Positions 22,458 to 33,506 of a DNA stretch of 64,000 nt are shown piece after piece. A program made the translations under genes and the position numbers. The stretch lies in NCBI GenBank assembly GCA_030704615.1, contig CM060731.1, forward strand, positions 86,036,756 through 86,100,755, read 5' to 3'. Each line of letters starts with the position of its first letter. The stretch's first letter is position 1. The DNA is from Takakia lepidozioides. Taxonomy: Eukaryota > Streptophyta > Takakiopsida > Takakiales > Takakiaceae. Below the pieces are notes generated by a model, which was not told the origin of the DNA, did not search any database, and saw only the letters and a program-made list of their open reading frames with translations.

Positions 22458-23128
22458 CTAAGCCCCACTCGCTCCAACAGCAGGATAGATTAGCACATCA
22501 TTCTCATTGTGTGGGAATCGCGAAGTAGGGACTCCCGCCACATGATCTTCCCAGGAGAGGTCAACATTGTGCTCAGGCTTCCAAATGGGTTTTAAGTTAG
22601 CCAAAACAAGAGAGCTCCCTCCCCGTACCAGCTCCCAAAGCCTTTGAGGACTAGGTCGTTGTGGTGGCAAGCCCCCAAGCTCTGTTGTGATCTCCCCAGC
22701 CACAGTAAACTGTGGAACCCCAAGTTCAGCCCAACTCAGCTTCTTGCCTATCAACAAGCGTTCCTTGGCGACGGACAAAGGCAACTTGCGTGCAATCTCT
22801 GCCGCATAGAGGCGTTGTAAGATTTTTGCCGCCCTCGCACCCTGCAGAGCCTCAATGCATTTCCTCCTTTGCTCCGCCTCCTATATGGTGGGGTGTGCGT
22901 GAGTTTCAAACCCTCTACTGCAGCTGTCAACTCAAACTGCCACACCCAGTGATCTCAGGGAGTCTCTACAATGAGCTCAGGTCGCTCAATTGGTTCTCCA
23001 AAGGGAGGGTAGTCCACTTCCATAACCAGCTGGGGATCAACAGCAAAAACCGCTTCATAATGTCCCGCAGATGTTTCCTTGTATGCGTTGAGCTCAGCTT
23101 CAGCTGGAGAACGTGACGACAATGCCAT
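22458..23128 (-). pseudogene. Unrecognised frame upstream of gag
   Basis: Starting at ATG 23128 (MALSSRSPAEAELNAYKE) about 220 codons can be followed to a stop at 22458, with a TGA near 22955 and a frame change near 22880 (TATAGGAGG). The second half is rich in alpha-helical charged text (KILQRLYAAEIARKLPLS) followed by WAELGVPQFTVAGE. It reads in the same direction as gag and protease and may be a leader ORF of the same retroelement. I recognise no domain; a host gene fragment is also possible. Confidence 0.4.
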
Positions 23129-23140
23129 TGCTGCAAATCA

Positions 23141-23681
23141 CAAGACACACAAGAGCTCACAACACACTAGATTGCCCGCAAATAAGCAGCTTTCGCAGAA
23201 CAGATGGCGCCGCCATTGCTGCGCAGCCTTTTTCCCTTGTACTTCCCTGCAGAGAATGTTTCATCCACAAAAAAGTGCCCCCATCTCGACCAAGATTCTC
23301 GCACACTCGGAATATTCTACTTCCTCTGCGGGTTTATGCTATGAAGGGGGATATAAGCTCGGTAAAGCAGGTGAGCGAGGATAGGAAGGATCTCTCAAAG
23401 AGGATACGAGATCTCACAGCCCAGACACTCTATTTATCCATAAACTCAAGTACATCTGTCACCCGTACATAAGAATGAACACACTGAAAGTACACCGGCC
23501 CCTTGCGCTTCCAGCTAATTCTAATTTATATAATCTTTGAGGGGTAATCTCATCAGCCATGCTGTCTTCTCCTGATTGGCTCTTTAGATTTTAGCCAGGT
23601 GACCATCCAGATAGGATGATAGGATGCCACGCAGTTATTTTTAGGATAAACTAGCTGTTAACTCAAGACAACCTACTTTAT
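23141..23681. other. Noncoding flank of the MITE
   Basis: No gene seen. It may contain part of the LTR or leader of the gypsy element to its left; no LTR ends were found. Confidence 0.3.
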
Positions 23682-23685
23682 TTAA

Positions 23686-24506
23686 CCCTGAAGTTCCCAA
23701 GCCCTTTTTTGACTTTTTACCAATTTTGGGTACCCAGCTGCAGTAAATTGCCCCTAGAAATCTACCAAAAATCATCCACAGATTCCAGCCTTATAGCAAT
23801 AGGCCCAGCTCATTTATGCATGACATACCAAAAAATGAGCCAAGTCCACCGTGGAAATTGTGAGATTATAGCGTTGGCCCGGACCTCAAATATCAGGTCC
23901 CAAAGAAAAAGTGAGAAAGAAATAGGTTTGACCAAATCAAAACCTAGCTTTCTCCAATTTTGCTTGCCCCAAGACCCACCATTTCCAAATCAATAGTGGA
24001 GTGGCCATGACCCCACTAAATTGCAGGTCCAACTGATTTTTTCACCTATGGTTGTTATTCATGCAATTACATGGGGGTTGAAATCTCAAAATTGACAACA
24101 GAAAATGTGCCTCCAAATGAAGTACTTTTTTTTCTACAATTTTTTTAAAAGCCAACGATGGATGTGTGTATGTAATGCTCACACACCACAAGGTGAAGTG
24201 TTTTTTCCAAAATTGCTAATTTTCTGCCAAAAATGCCCTTTGGAGTGCAATCTGTTTTGGGCTTGTTTACCTGCCATGTCAGCGGTCAACAGCCCTTTTC
24301 AGGCCCCAAAACGTAAATTAAAGATCTAAGATATTTTTTGTAAGTCGCAGTTTTTTTTAGTTTTTTTTAGTTTTTTGCATCATACTCGAGACAAATCCCT
24401 TGTCATTAAAGCTTCAGGAGTGGGCCCCATCAGCTTAGATCTGCAAAAATTAGGTGGAACTGCAAATTCAAAGTGACCTGATTCAGGTCGCTTGGGAACT
24501 TAAGGG
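23686..24506. mobile_element. Nonautonomous piggyBac-type element (MITE), 821 bp
   Basis: The ends are inverted repeats: CCCTGAAGTTCCCAAG at 23686-23701 and, read inward from 24506, CCCTTAAGTTCCCAAG (15 of 16 match). Both ends are flanked by TTAA (23682-23685 and 24507-24510). A TTAA target duplication with ends starting CCC is the hallmark of the piggyBac superfamily. The interior has no transposase frame and is AT-rich, so it would move only with help in trans. Confidence 0.88.
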
Positions 24507-24510
24507 TTAA

Positions 24511-24683
24511 ATTAGACATGCCAGGTCGTCATCTTGGCTGTATCCTAACGGTCATCCATTTGCATTCATCACTGGAGAATATCTTGGTGTGTAGAATCAA
24601 TGTCATCACAATGTTGCATAGCTTTATAAAAAGACCCAAGTGGGGTGACTGTACAAATGGGTAAAACTGCCCCAAGAAACAAG
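24511..24683. other. Spacer between the MITE and the decayed element
   Basis: No gene or repeat recognised. Confidence 0.3.
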
Positions 24684-24889
24684 CGGGTGTGTATGTTGCA
24701 TGAGCGGTGAGCAGGATTAAGCATGAGCATGAGCACATATTAGCATTAGCAAAGCCTACTTTAGGGAATATTCTCTGAATTTGGCCCTTCACAACCTAAT
24801 TTTTGAACCCTTTTCATGTCAAAAACTGGTAGGTGCTCCATCATCATGTTAGGTTTGGTTCGGAAAAAGTTGGTTCGACAGTTACCGAA

Positions 24890-25130
24890 CTTGCATAGTC
24901 GGCGCTAATTACAAGCCGTTGGATCGATATGATGGGAATAGGGCCGCGACAAACGAGCCGCGGGAATAGGGCCGCGGGAATAGGAACCGTTTGTAATAAA
25001 CAATATTTTTTGAACATGCTTAAGATCCGAAAGGAAAGCAATGCCTGAGAATTTTAGCCGACTGGGTTTTTTTTATATGGCGCCGATTATGCAGTGGCCG
25101 GTTAAGGAAAGTCGGCAACGACTACAGCCA
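24890..25130. repeat. Cluster of CCGCGGGAATAGG words and TCGGC dyads
   Basis: GGGAATAGGGCCGCG occurs about three times at 24944-24985. CATAGTCGGCGC, TGGCGCCGATTA and AAGTCGGCAACGACTA lie around it. A related word (GCGGTAATAGG) recurs at 32930-33030, the left arm of Element 2, and CCTATTACCG at 62590-62640. Confidence 0.55.
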
Positions 25131-25219
25131 TTGCGGGGACTGGGAAACAGTAGCCACACCCATTTCCGAGGTCGTGGATAATGAAAACAGCGTGAAGTTG
25201 AGGCTTCGGGGATGGCAGC

Positions 25220-25886
25220 GTGTACACAGATAATCTTGATGCAGCTGACAGCAATCGTGCAGCGCAGGGATCTGAGCAAGGCAGGTTGATTGAGCGGTCG
25301 CGGAATGATGACGGGATAGGTAGAGAAGAATGCAGGACCGAAACAGGCGATTCACATGATGAAGAGAACTTCTCCGCAGCTCCCAGAATGGACACAGCCA
25401 ATGTTGAGGCAGCTGACAGCAGTCGTGTTGTGGAGGGCGACGAGAAGGACAGGCCCGCGTCCCCTTAGCTGCTATATTTTTCGTATTACGCCGAAGCGAT
25501 CGGGGAGTCCCTTGCATTTTCGGAATGTGGAGTGCCTGGGTGGAGTGCCTTGGAGTCCGAGTCGTCGGAAAGCCTCCTCCGAGACTGAGGACCATGATGA
25601 AGCTCTAGAGTACTCTATAGATGCATATGAAAAAATGGATGTTAATGAGCAAGACGACTTCTACTGGACTGGTGCTTCCCTGGGCGTCTTTCAGAGCTCT
25701 GCTCCGAAGTTTATTGTTCCGGCGGAAACAGACGCATTCGACTCATGCACTATTTGCCTGGAGTCTGCACAATCGGGAGACTCTGGATGCACGCTCAGTA
25801 TGTGCTTTCACTCCTTCCACAGTGCATGCATAGACACCTGGGTTCAGCTGAACGACACATGCCCTCTCTGTCGGCGTACGTTGTGA
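25220..25886 (+). CDS. RING-H2 zinc-finger protein (putative E3 ubiquitin ligase)
   Basis: The C-terminal 50 residues of a frame ending at 25886 hold a full RING-H2 finger: CTIC, then C-F-H-S-F-H-S-A-C, then CPLC, with spacing C-x2-C-x14-C-x-H-x2-H-x2-C-x10-C-x2-C. Such domains bind E2 enzymes for ubiquitin transfer. Upstream is an acidic stretch (KMDVNEQDDFYW). A second frame, 25220-25468, has two related acidic repeats (DAADSNRAAQGSE; VEAADSSRVVEGDE) and may be a 5' exon, which would need a splice between about 25460 and 25570; this is inference. No membrane segment is seen. Flanked on both sides by palindromes of the transposon family, it may be a captured host gene. Confidence 0.7.
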
Positions 25887-25989
25887 GAAAACATAGGGAG
25901 TGCATTTTGATGTTTAATTCTGTTTTGCGGCTGTTTGTTGCGGGCCTCACTCTCTTGTTTACTGCTTTCATTTGTCTGTAAGCTTCCCA

Positions 25990-26980
25990 TGGCCATTATA
26001 AAGTTTTTTATAAAGTTTTTTGGCTCAAGTTTTCTTTCCTCTCTCTAAAGCGCCATTTCATTTCATTTCTCTTGTTGTTTTCCATTTTGTCCCATAAGCT
26101 CTTTGAGCTTTCCGCGCACGTTATAAAGTAACAAAGGAGAATAAAAAGTACCGGCACTAGCAGGCGCACATTGTCTCTCTTGAAGTGCCATACATAATGT
26201 GCACCTTGACCTCATACACATTATAGTCGGCACAGACTACAACAATATGAATTGTGCACTTGCATGAAGAAACTAAATGAACTAAATGGATTGTTGTGCA
26301 CTTGCATGTCGTACACTTTATAGTCGACACAGATTACAAGGCTGCAAATTGCATGAAGAAGAAAGTCAGTTAGGGGAGTCAGCCCAAAAGTCGGTAGTCT
26401 GAAGTCCGGTCATTTGAGATCAATGGTAAATGGAATATTGGGCACCTAGGGCTCGTGCACTTTATAGTCGGCACAGACTACAACAATTCCATTTGCATGA
26501 ATATGCAAAAGATCCAGCAACAACATTGTTCATGAAGATAAGCAAGTCCATGAAGCTAGTAAGATAAGTAGGTTAGGCAATTAGTGGGCTCATGTGAGCG
26601 ACACCGGTAAACTGAATGGAATATTGTGCACCTTCAGCACCTACATCTCATTCACCTTGTAGTCGACCCAGACTACAAGGATTGTTTTGTGTGGTAATGC
26701 TGAAGATCCGCCAAAACAAGCATTTCCTGGAAAGTATAACCCAGACTGTTACAAAAATATGCTCAGCTCATGATCGAGCCCTCGGCCATGAAAGCATACA
26801 TGAGGTTCGACGCGTACACTAAGGAGATTGGGACCTTCAGCTGCCTTGGTTGGCTATGGGCTATAGATTTAGCATACAACTAGCGTCACTTGCCTCCTTC
26901 TCACCTTACTTTCTTCTGTTGTGACAGAAAAAGAAGTGGATCTGAAGAGACCACGTAGAACATGGATATTTGTGGGGGTA
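25990..26980. repeat. Scattered TAGTCGGCACAGACTA dyads
   Basis: Four copies of TAGTCGRC.CAGAYTACAA occur at about 26224, 26321, 26465 and 26659, each following ACTTTA or CACATTA-like text. The same dyad forms the intron array at 48960-49800. No gene apart from the RING 3' flank. Confidence 0.7.
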
Positions 26981-26981
26981 A

Positions 26982-28069
26982 CTATGGGACCCAAGGACAA
27001 GGGTCGCGAACTAACATTCCCTTGATCTCATTTACTGTGAGCGTAGCGTGATTTATCTCCTCCTGCTCTTCCCGCATCTTCAAACGGCGCAACATAACAT
27101 AGTATATATGCTTGCAATGGGTGTAAGCTCCTTTTGAGCTTTTCATTTTATCAAAGTCAGGGCACGTGCACTCCGGATTTCTAGAGATGCAAACATTGTA
27201 CACCTCCGCTGCTTTGGCTGATCTCGGTGTGCACAGTCCACAAGTGCACAGTGTACACACGTCCAATTCCAGGGCGGGGAACGTCTTTGAATGATTGCAC
27301 AATCGCCTTCAAAGATTGTCCTAGCTCGATCTTCTTCCGGGCATGTGCTGACAGTTTCTTCCGCCGATACACCCTGTTCCATCTCTTTGTGGCGTATGTG
27401 TCCGGATCGAGGTTATTGCCATCATCCGCAACATTGTCCCATTCACCTTGGACAGTGCTCATGTCTTATGTGGGAACAAGTCAAAATCCTCCTTTGATCA
27501 AGGCGTCAACCTCCTCCTGACTTAGATTGGTCCCAACCATCACAGGCCAGACGTCCGGAACATCAGGTCTATCGCTCGCACATATCGGCCCGATTCACCA
27601 CCGACACAGTAGACGATGTCTGTTGGACAGAACCACATTTCCATCATCTTGGGTTTCACCAGAGCCGGAGGATGGTGGCGACCAACATACCTGGGAGGTG
27701 GAACACCCAAACTCTAGAGTGGCCGGATTTCCTCTTTGCATGGCTTCGCACTGTCAGACCATACTGCCCAACACTTCACTTGTGAAGTGTCCGAAGCTCG
27801 ACCAATGTGCCAGCATGCCGTGGACACCGTGGTCTCCAAAACAGGCTTTATGTTCTGTATTGGAAGGTCATCCTCCAAGGTCTCCACAAACATGTCTACA
27901 ATGCTTGTGCTCACTCTGGGTCCACCGGCACCTTCAGATCGTCTGGGTGTCATTCAAAGGTTTAAGTCAGACCTCCAAGAATGAACGCGTTCCTCGTCTT
28001 GTAAGTTGCCGAGAACAATCTTCCGCTTTGTTGTTTGAGTGACAAGGTCACCCTCTAGCCCTGGATTTC
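26982..28069 (-). pseudogene. MULE-like transposase 3' fragment, copy C
   Basis: The C-terminal third of the transposase, closely similar to copy D (47645-48628). Shared text: EGAGG.RVS.S.VDM..ETLEDDLP, WHI.R.S.TS.VKCWAV and MSTVQGEWDNVADD, then the SWIM finger CTCPDFDKMK..YTHCKHIYYVML (about 27175-27080) and the C-terminus VNEIKGMLVRDPCPW. It stops abruptly at 28069, where copy D continues. Frame breaks occur near 27250, 27470 and 27720. No DDE core remains. Confidence 0.85.
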
Positions 28070-28660
28070 TAAGGGTAATAGTCGCCAATGACTTTCCCGA
28101 GGCCTGTAGAAACTGAACCGCTATCCGGCAGTCCCGACGTCAAAATTGATTAAAGTTTGAACAAGTCGTGCTGACTAGAATAAAAAATCAACACCCTTTA
28201 TCTCGAAAACCCGACGGATGTCATCCGTTAGCTAGGTTTAAACAGTAGATTATAGGCTAGGTTGACAGCTGCTGACAGATCGGCCTGTAGTCGTTGCCGA
28301 CTACATTATTTCTGAACTGGGTCTTCGAAAACTGGCTCTCAAACAGGAAAGTTGGCAGCGACTATTGGTTAAAACGGCGACTGCGACGGAAAGATGCACT
28401 GTAGTCACTGCCGACTTCATTATGTAGGCAGAAATTGTCCCAAACACATTGTTTCAAGCCTTTATTCTGCTGGTAGTCGGCACTGACCTTCAATTTCCCG
28501 GAATTCTACTGCTTTTAGATGGAATATTCGTCATTATTCTGCAGAGAGCCCGGCTTCCGATGGGGCATTTGCTGTATTTGCCGCATTCTGAGGGTGTGGT
28601 CGACGCCGACTAAGATAATTCGCGTATCTAATGCAGGAATGCGAGGCATGAAGGCACACA
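28070..28660. repeat. Cluster of TAGTCG..CGACTA dyads
   Basis: Sites include GTAGTCGTTGCCGACTAC (about 28287), GTTGGCAGCGACTA (28350), GTAGTCACTGCCGACTT (28402), GGTAGTCGGCACTGAC (28471), GTGGTCGACGCCGACTAA (28596) and GATCGGCACCGACCAA (28749). These are imperfect palindromes of 14-18 bp. Confidence 0.7.
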
Positions 28661-30520
28661 ACAAATCGAAGTCGGCCTCAACTTTACAGAATTCTTGAAA
28701 TCACATGGATTATGGAGATTAAAACACACAGTACAGTTGATTTTAAATGATCGGCACCGACCAAGAAAATAGCGGACATGCATTTGCAGAGTACAAGGGT
28801 ATCGCGGGAGCATTCGCATCCAATTTGCAGGATCTGAAGCACATGTGAGGCTCTGCTCCCAGACCTCCACGAGCCCGCAAATCGGATTAGTGCTGGAAAA
28901 AATGGTCGGATGAATGTACGCAATCTTGACACCTATCCTTACGATGAAAGTAGTATGGATGACTTTCCTCAACCCGCATTCGACCTACATGTCTCATCCG
29001 AAATCTGAAACTTCAAAGTAGGATAGATGTCGTGATTCCATGGATGAGGGATTGCATGTCTCATCCGTTACTGCAGTTTGAAAATTTGCTGGACCACGTG
29101 GCAGATATGCGGGGTACCTTGTGCAGGTGGACACGTGGCGACGCCACACTTGCGATATTTTGTAACCATCCATTACTTCTCACATAGGTCCGCTTTTCAT
29201 CCCTTTCCGGCTTCTGCAGTGTGTTCGGTGATCCGGATTCTCCTCTGCTGTTCCCAACTCTTCAACTTCCTTTCTATTCTCGAGATTGTTGACGAGATCA
29301 TGGGGTGTCATGGATCTCGATGATTGCAGGATATGCCCGACATGGGTGAAAAGCTGAATGGATTCCAAAGTTTTGGCATGAATGGAGCTCGAGTCGTCAT
29401 CCCATATGACAAATGCGTACAGTTAGGAAGGCCTAACAACATTGCTAAGCATGGTCCTTTTGACTTTAGTTTTTTAATCCCTTTATAGTGGAATAAATTT
29501 GTGAGACCTAAAGTTTTGAATTTTCTGTTTGAAGCACTTTTTGTAAATGCGCATCCTAGTTACAAATGGAAGAAGTCTCAACTCCAATATTTTTGTAGGA
29601 AGGGAGAACATGGATCACCGCCCCATCTGAGATCCCCTCCTCCCTCCCCATGATCATCAAATATTTTGAAATTTGGAGGTGCAGGGACTATGTTCCTGAT
29701 GGTCCTCTGATGAGAATAACTTGGACATGTTGTGGACCTGAGTATATCTCGAGTTGCTGCAAAACCGATACTTACTATTGCAACCAGTAAGTTGTTCTTC
29801 TTTCTTCGCAGGCCGCAGAAATGAAGTTGTTTCCTGTGACTTAAGGTTGTTGGGAGCTTTGATGGTCATTATGGTTGAACGAAGCTGCCAACTTTATAGT
29901 TTCGTGACCTCAGATCATGAGATGTCTGACATGAAGGGGAAAAGAAGGTTCTTTGGATTGAGAGTTGGTCTAACTGTCTGTGGGTGAAACACAGTTGGCT
30001 GAGCTGTGAGAGCATAGTCTGGTTATAGTTCTAAGTCCTGTACGCTATGGAGTTCCGAGCATGGACACAACAAGTTGGTACAGTTCATTCCCATGTCACA
30101 TGAGACGGTGATTTCCTTCTCAAAATGTAGCAATGTTTCTATTTCCGTGGAACAAACAACAAAGGAAGTTGGAATGATCCCCCGATTTTGCTGTCCGTTT
30201 TCAGTGAAAGTGGTAAGTCAGCGCCAATTTGTATCAATTACCCCGATTTTGCTGGCTGTTTTCAATGAAAGAGGCAAGTCGGTGCCGATTTGTATCATTT
30301 ACCCCAAGTTTTGGGGGGGGAAAAAAAAACATTATCCGGAGAAAAAAAAAATCCTAAATCGGCGCCGACCCAGCCAAATTGATAAGTCGGCGCCGATTTA
30401 CCATTATTCCATAGACTTACAATCCCCGCAGGTTTAGGGGGTGTAATGTGTAATTCCGCCGGTTTTCTCTATTTACCCTCCGTTTCTGTTCTGCTCATGC
30501 TCATGAGAAATCAATCCCCT
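28661..30520. other. Noncoding right arm of Element 4
   Basis: No gene recognised. Two near-identical segments of about 75 bp (30178-30252 and 30240-30310, CCCCGATTTTGCTG..TTTTCA.TGAAAG) are followed by AAATCGGCGCCGACCC and AAGTCGGCGCCGATTT (30356-30402). Confidence 0.5.
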
Positions 30521-32400
30521 AGGTAAACCTCACCTAGTTTCTGGGCTTGCAATTTAGTTCCCCTCAAGACATTGTTGTGAGCAAGATGGCATTATCCAGC
30601 ATGCTCCCCTCTAGAATGTGTGCTAGCAGAGGTGATGGATATGGCATATGCTGAGTGATGCCCAGCTTGGTTTGAAGCACCGCTCTCCTACGAAGCACAG
30701 CTCTCCCGTAGAGCATCAAGCAAGACACCAATGTAAAGGAAAAGCCAGAGTCAAACAAATAAGAAATAGACTTAGCAACAAAAGACTCCTGAAAGAAAGC
30801 TTCATCTCCTTATAAGGTGCAGGTTGCTCCTCCAGCCCTTGCCCAAATCAGGGCTACAAGTGAGAGTTGTACCCCAGTATAACATCGACAGTTTGCGCGA
30901 GAAGGGGCCCGTAACTACTAGTGCCCGCGCTCAAGCTCCAATTAGAAGAAAAGAAGCCTAAAAATTGAGAGGCAAAAGATGAAGCTAGCAACACAATAGA
31001 TCAATAAGCACGTCTCCCTAACCCGCTCTCCTACGAAGCACCGCTCTCCTGCAGAGCATCACCGCATCACCGAGCTGTGCACTAAAGACTGGAATGTCTT
31101 GCTGTTACCTGGTTCAGCTTCTTTGAAATGGGAACACACAGTGCTCTTTGTACAATACATATAAACATACCCAGACCAAGATCAAATGCCCAAAGAATTC
31201 TCCAAGTCCTCGTTTATTGAGTCCTTCATATCATCCATGCTCGCATGTTCCATCTCCTCATCGCTCGAAAGCTTTATCTCTGTGTAGCCTGTACAGCTTT
31301 CAACGGAGCGCATGTGTCACATCCTCTGATCCATAGACATACTAAGCGCCTGGACTTGCTACGCAGGCCCCGCGGGACGGTCGTCGCGGCCGGTGGCGGC
31401 ACATGCAGATACTGGTTACCCGCACACACTCTCCCTCTCTAAGTTGTGTTTAGTGTGAGTAATGTAACAGATAGTGAAAAGCAACTCACCTGTCAACTAA
31501 CCTTCACATTTACAAACCAGAGAAGCATACAAAATGGAAGCATGGATAGAGAGGCAAGACCCCAGATCAATCTGTGCACCCAACCAACACCCAATCATCC
31601 ATCCATTCAATCTCATCTGGAAAGTGCAACTTGACTAAATTGGAGCTTTAAATCGCTATTCAGCATTAAGTACAAAGAAAGTTTCAATATTTTTATGGAT
31701 CATCAAAGCATTCTTGGTTATCATGACATTTCTTAATGCATCGCTAGACTGAAGGTCTTGGGTTCAAATCACCATACTACTCACGTAACAAAGGTAACAT
31801 TTTTTATCAGACCCCCTTCTCGATGATTGTCCTAGTGAGCCACAAGGTCTAGGGTTGGAACATCGTACTATTCACATAACAAAGGTAAAATTGCCAACCT
31901 AAAATGTAAAATATCACCTAAAATCTCACCAAATGTTACAAATCTCACCTAATTTTGTGGCGCACGGACCTAATGCTCCACAGCCCTAACTCTAAGGCTA
32001 CACTTCAGGATTAATTGGCCACAAGTCGTAGTCGTTTCGGAGGCAGCACATCGGCAATTGTGTACTTCTTCTCATTTCTAGTATTTTATCACCAGGAGGC
32101 CAATTGTAAATTACCAAAAAAGTTGAGCTTGAGACATGGAGAAGCAAGTCTGTACCGAGGCTGTTCCTCATCGGCAGGGCATGAAAGTAAGATGCAACGT
32201 AAGGTCTTTTCCGTAGAGTTTGCAAGGTACTGGGGTCAAGGGTTGAGACTCTGGCTGCTCAGTTGCTCCCTGGTTTCTTTCACAGATCACTCCAAAATCT
32301 CTAGATTATAGACAAAAGCAACGCACACAAGAGGGCTTGCATGTGAAGCTGTTCTAGTAGGTAACGAGACTTTCTCTCTCTCTCTCTCTCTCTCGGAGCA
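30521..32400. other. Unassigned repeat-rich spacer
   Basis: The text GCTCTCCTACGAAGCACxGCTCTCC.. recurs at 30683-30715 and 31022-31055, a direct repeat about 340 bp apart. 31690-31800 contains a tRNA-like pair (TTGGTTATCATGAC and CTTGGGTTCAAATCACC), perhaps a SINE. A (CT)n run lies at 32369-32393. No convincing gene. Confidence 0.4.
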
Positions 32401-32681
32401 CGGCCTCTGGTTTTTTCTCTTTCATTTCTCAGGATTCAACCCAAGGCCTCTCATTCTGCATCTGGCTAAGCATAACTCCAACTTATGCAAATGCTCCCTC
32501 TTAGAGCTGTACACACTGAAATCATCAAGAAAGACCTGCATAAAGTCATCCAGATATTCTTGGAATGACTCACTAATTACTCTCTGAATGGTAGTTGGTG
32601 CATTACAAAGTTCAAATGGCATGACTTTATAAACATAGGCTCCCCAATCAGTAATGAAAGCAGTCTGTTCTTGGTCCTCCT
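32401..32681 (-). pseudogene. Ty3/gypsy reverse transcriptase, half B
   Basis: Read on the minus strand from 32681, in frame: EDQEQTAFITDWGAYVYKVM, then PFELCNAPTTIQ and the catalytic FLDDFSVYSS, ending at a stop near 32422. The N-terminal half of this polymerase is missing here. It is found as half A at 54457-54576 on the plus strand, and the two halves share exactly AGGAGGAC at their broken edges. This is the insertion site of Element 2. Confidence 0.88.
32674..32681 (+). repeat. Target-site duplication of Element 2, left copy (GTCCTCCT)
   Basis: GTCCTCCT lies directly before the element end GAGGTTAGCTATTTC. Its reverse complement AGGAGGAC lies at 54569-54576, directly before the other kind of end (GGGGGACTGCTATTTC). 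The match therefore spans 22 kb and is inverted. Confidence 0.8.
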
Positions 32682-32760
32682 GAGGTTAGCTATTTCATGA
32701 GCATGAGCGGCATGAGCGGAGTAGTAAGACAATCGGTTTTCATGAGCAGAAGTACAAATT
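32682..32760 (+). repeat. Left terminal inverted repeat and CATGAGCGG cluster of Element 2
   Basis: GAGGTTAGCTATTTCATGAG at the tip, then CATGAGCGGCATGAGCGG and TTTTCATGAGCAG. The short CATGAGC word is the subterminal repeat of this element, as ATGCAT words are in Element 1. Confidence 0.82.
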
Positions 32761-32819
32761 CTGGAAATAAAAAACATTAAAAACATTATTTTAATGGAAT
32801 GTGTCAAACAAATCCAATA

Positions 32820-33260
32820 TAATATTCATTGTTTGAAGTAGAAATTGTAGTTTTGAGAGCAGTGCTCATGATATTTTGTCTTCCGCTCATGCGAATTCCG
32901 AGCGACATCTGCAAAAATGGCGCTGAATTTCGCGGTAATAGGTTTCGCAAGCGGAGAAATCGGCAACGTATTGCGCGGTAATAGGTGTCTCCGGCGAAAA
33001 ATGGTGCCGAATTTCGCGGTTATAGGTCCCAACTTGATTGAAGTGTAAGCCCAAAATTTGGAAATGTGGCACCGAATTTCGGTACATGGTGTCGGGCATT
33101 GCACAAATGTTGGGCAGTTCTGGGCCATGTAACTGGAAATTCGGCGCCATTTTTCCAGACATCGTTCCCGTACATGTTGGGACTTACCCAGTTTTCGGCC
33201 CAAAATAGGGAAATTCGGCGCCATTTTTCCAGAAATGGTCCCCTCAACTGCAACTGTTGG
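32820..33260. repeat. GGCGCC palindromes in the left arm of Element 2
   Basis: Sites: AAAATGGCGCTGAATTTCGC (32917), AAAAATGGTGCCGAATTTCG (32998), GGAAATTCGGCGCCATTTTT (33131) and GAAATTCGGCGCCATTTTTC (33208). Between the last two is GGGACTTACCCAGTTTTCGG, almost the spacer of the intron array at 43.3-44.2 kb. The short frames on either strand are repeat by-products. Confidence 0.8.
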
Positions 33261-33506
33261 AACTCAATTTTCTGGAAGATTTGCAAATTTTTCCTGCCGC
33301 CATCTTTGTATTGATTCTGTTTCGACATTGAATTGCCACTGGACGTCAACGGATATCCAGCAGTCCATAGTGTTTAAAAGACATCACTTTAATATTGTCT
33401 GTCTCATTCCAGGAGTTTTGGGGTGCAATTCATTACACTGCAAAACAAAGTCTAATGCATCAAAATGCAATTGCAAATATCCATATGGTGGATTCCCTTT
33501 GCCCCA

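Larger units (their letters stand above)
24684..30517. mobile_element. Decayed relative of the giant elements (Element 4), boundaries tentative
   Basis: Proposed from three signs. First, end-like sequences: left GGGTGTGTATGTTGCATGAG then CGGTGAGC and AAGCATGAGCATGAGC; right, read inward from about 30517, GGGGATTGATTTCTCATGAG then CATGAGCAG. Second, a transposase 3' fragment (26982-28069). Third, many dyads of the type AAGTCGGCGCCGATTT and TAGTCGGC..GACTAC throughout. No matching target duplication was found, so the ends may be off. It also holds a RING-H2 gene. Confidence 0.45.

Noticed and set aside
25102-25595. Minus-strand frames opposite the RING-H2 gene
   Set aside because: No domain; the plus strand carries a complete RING-H2 pattern.
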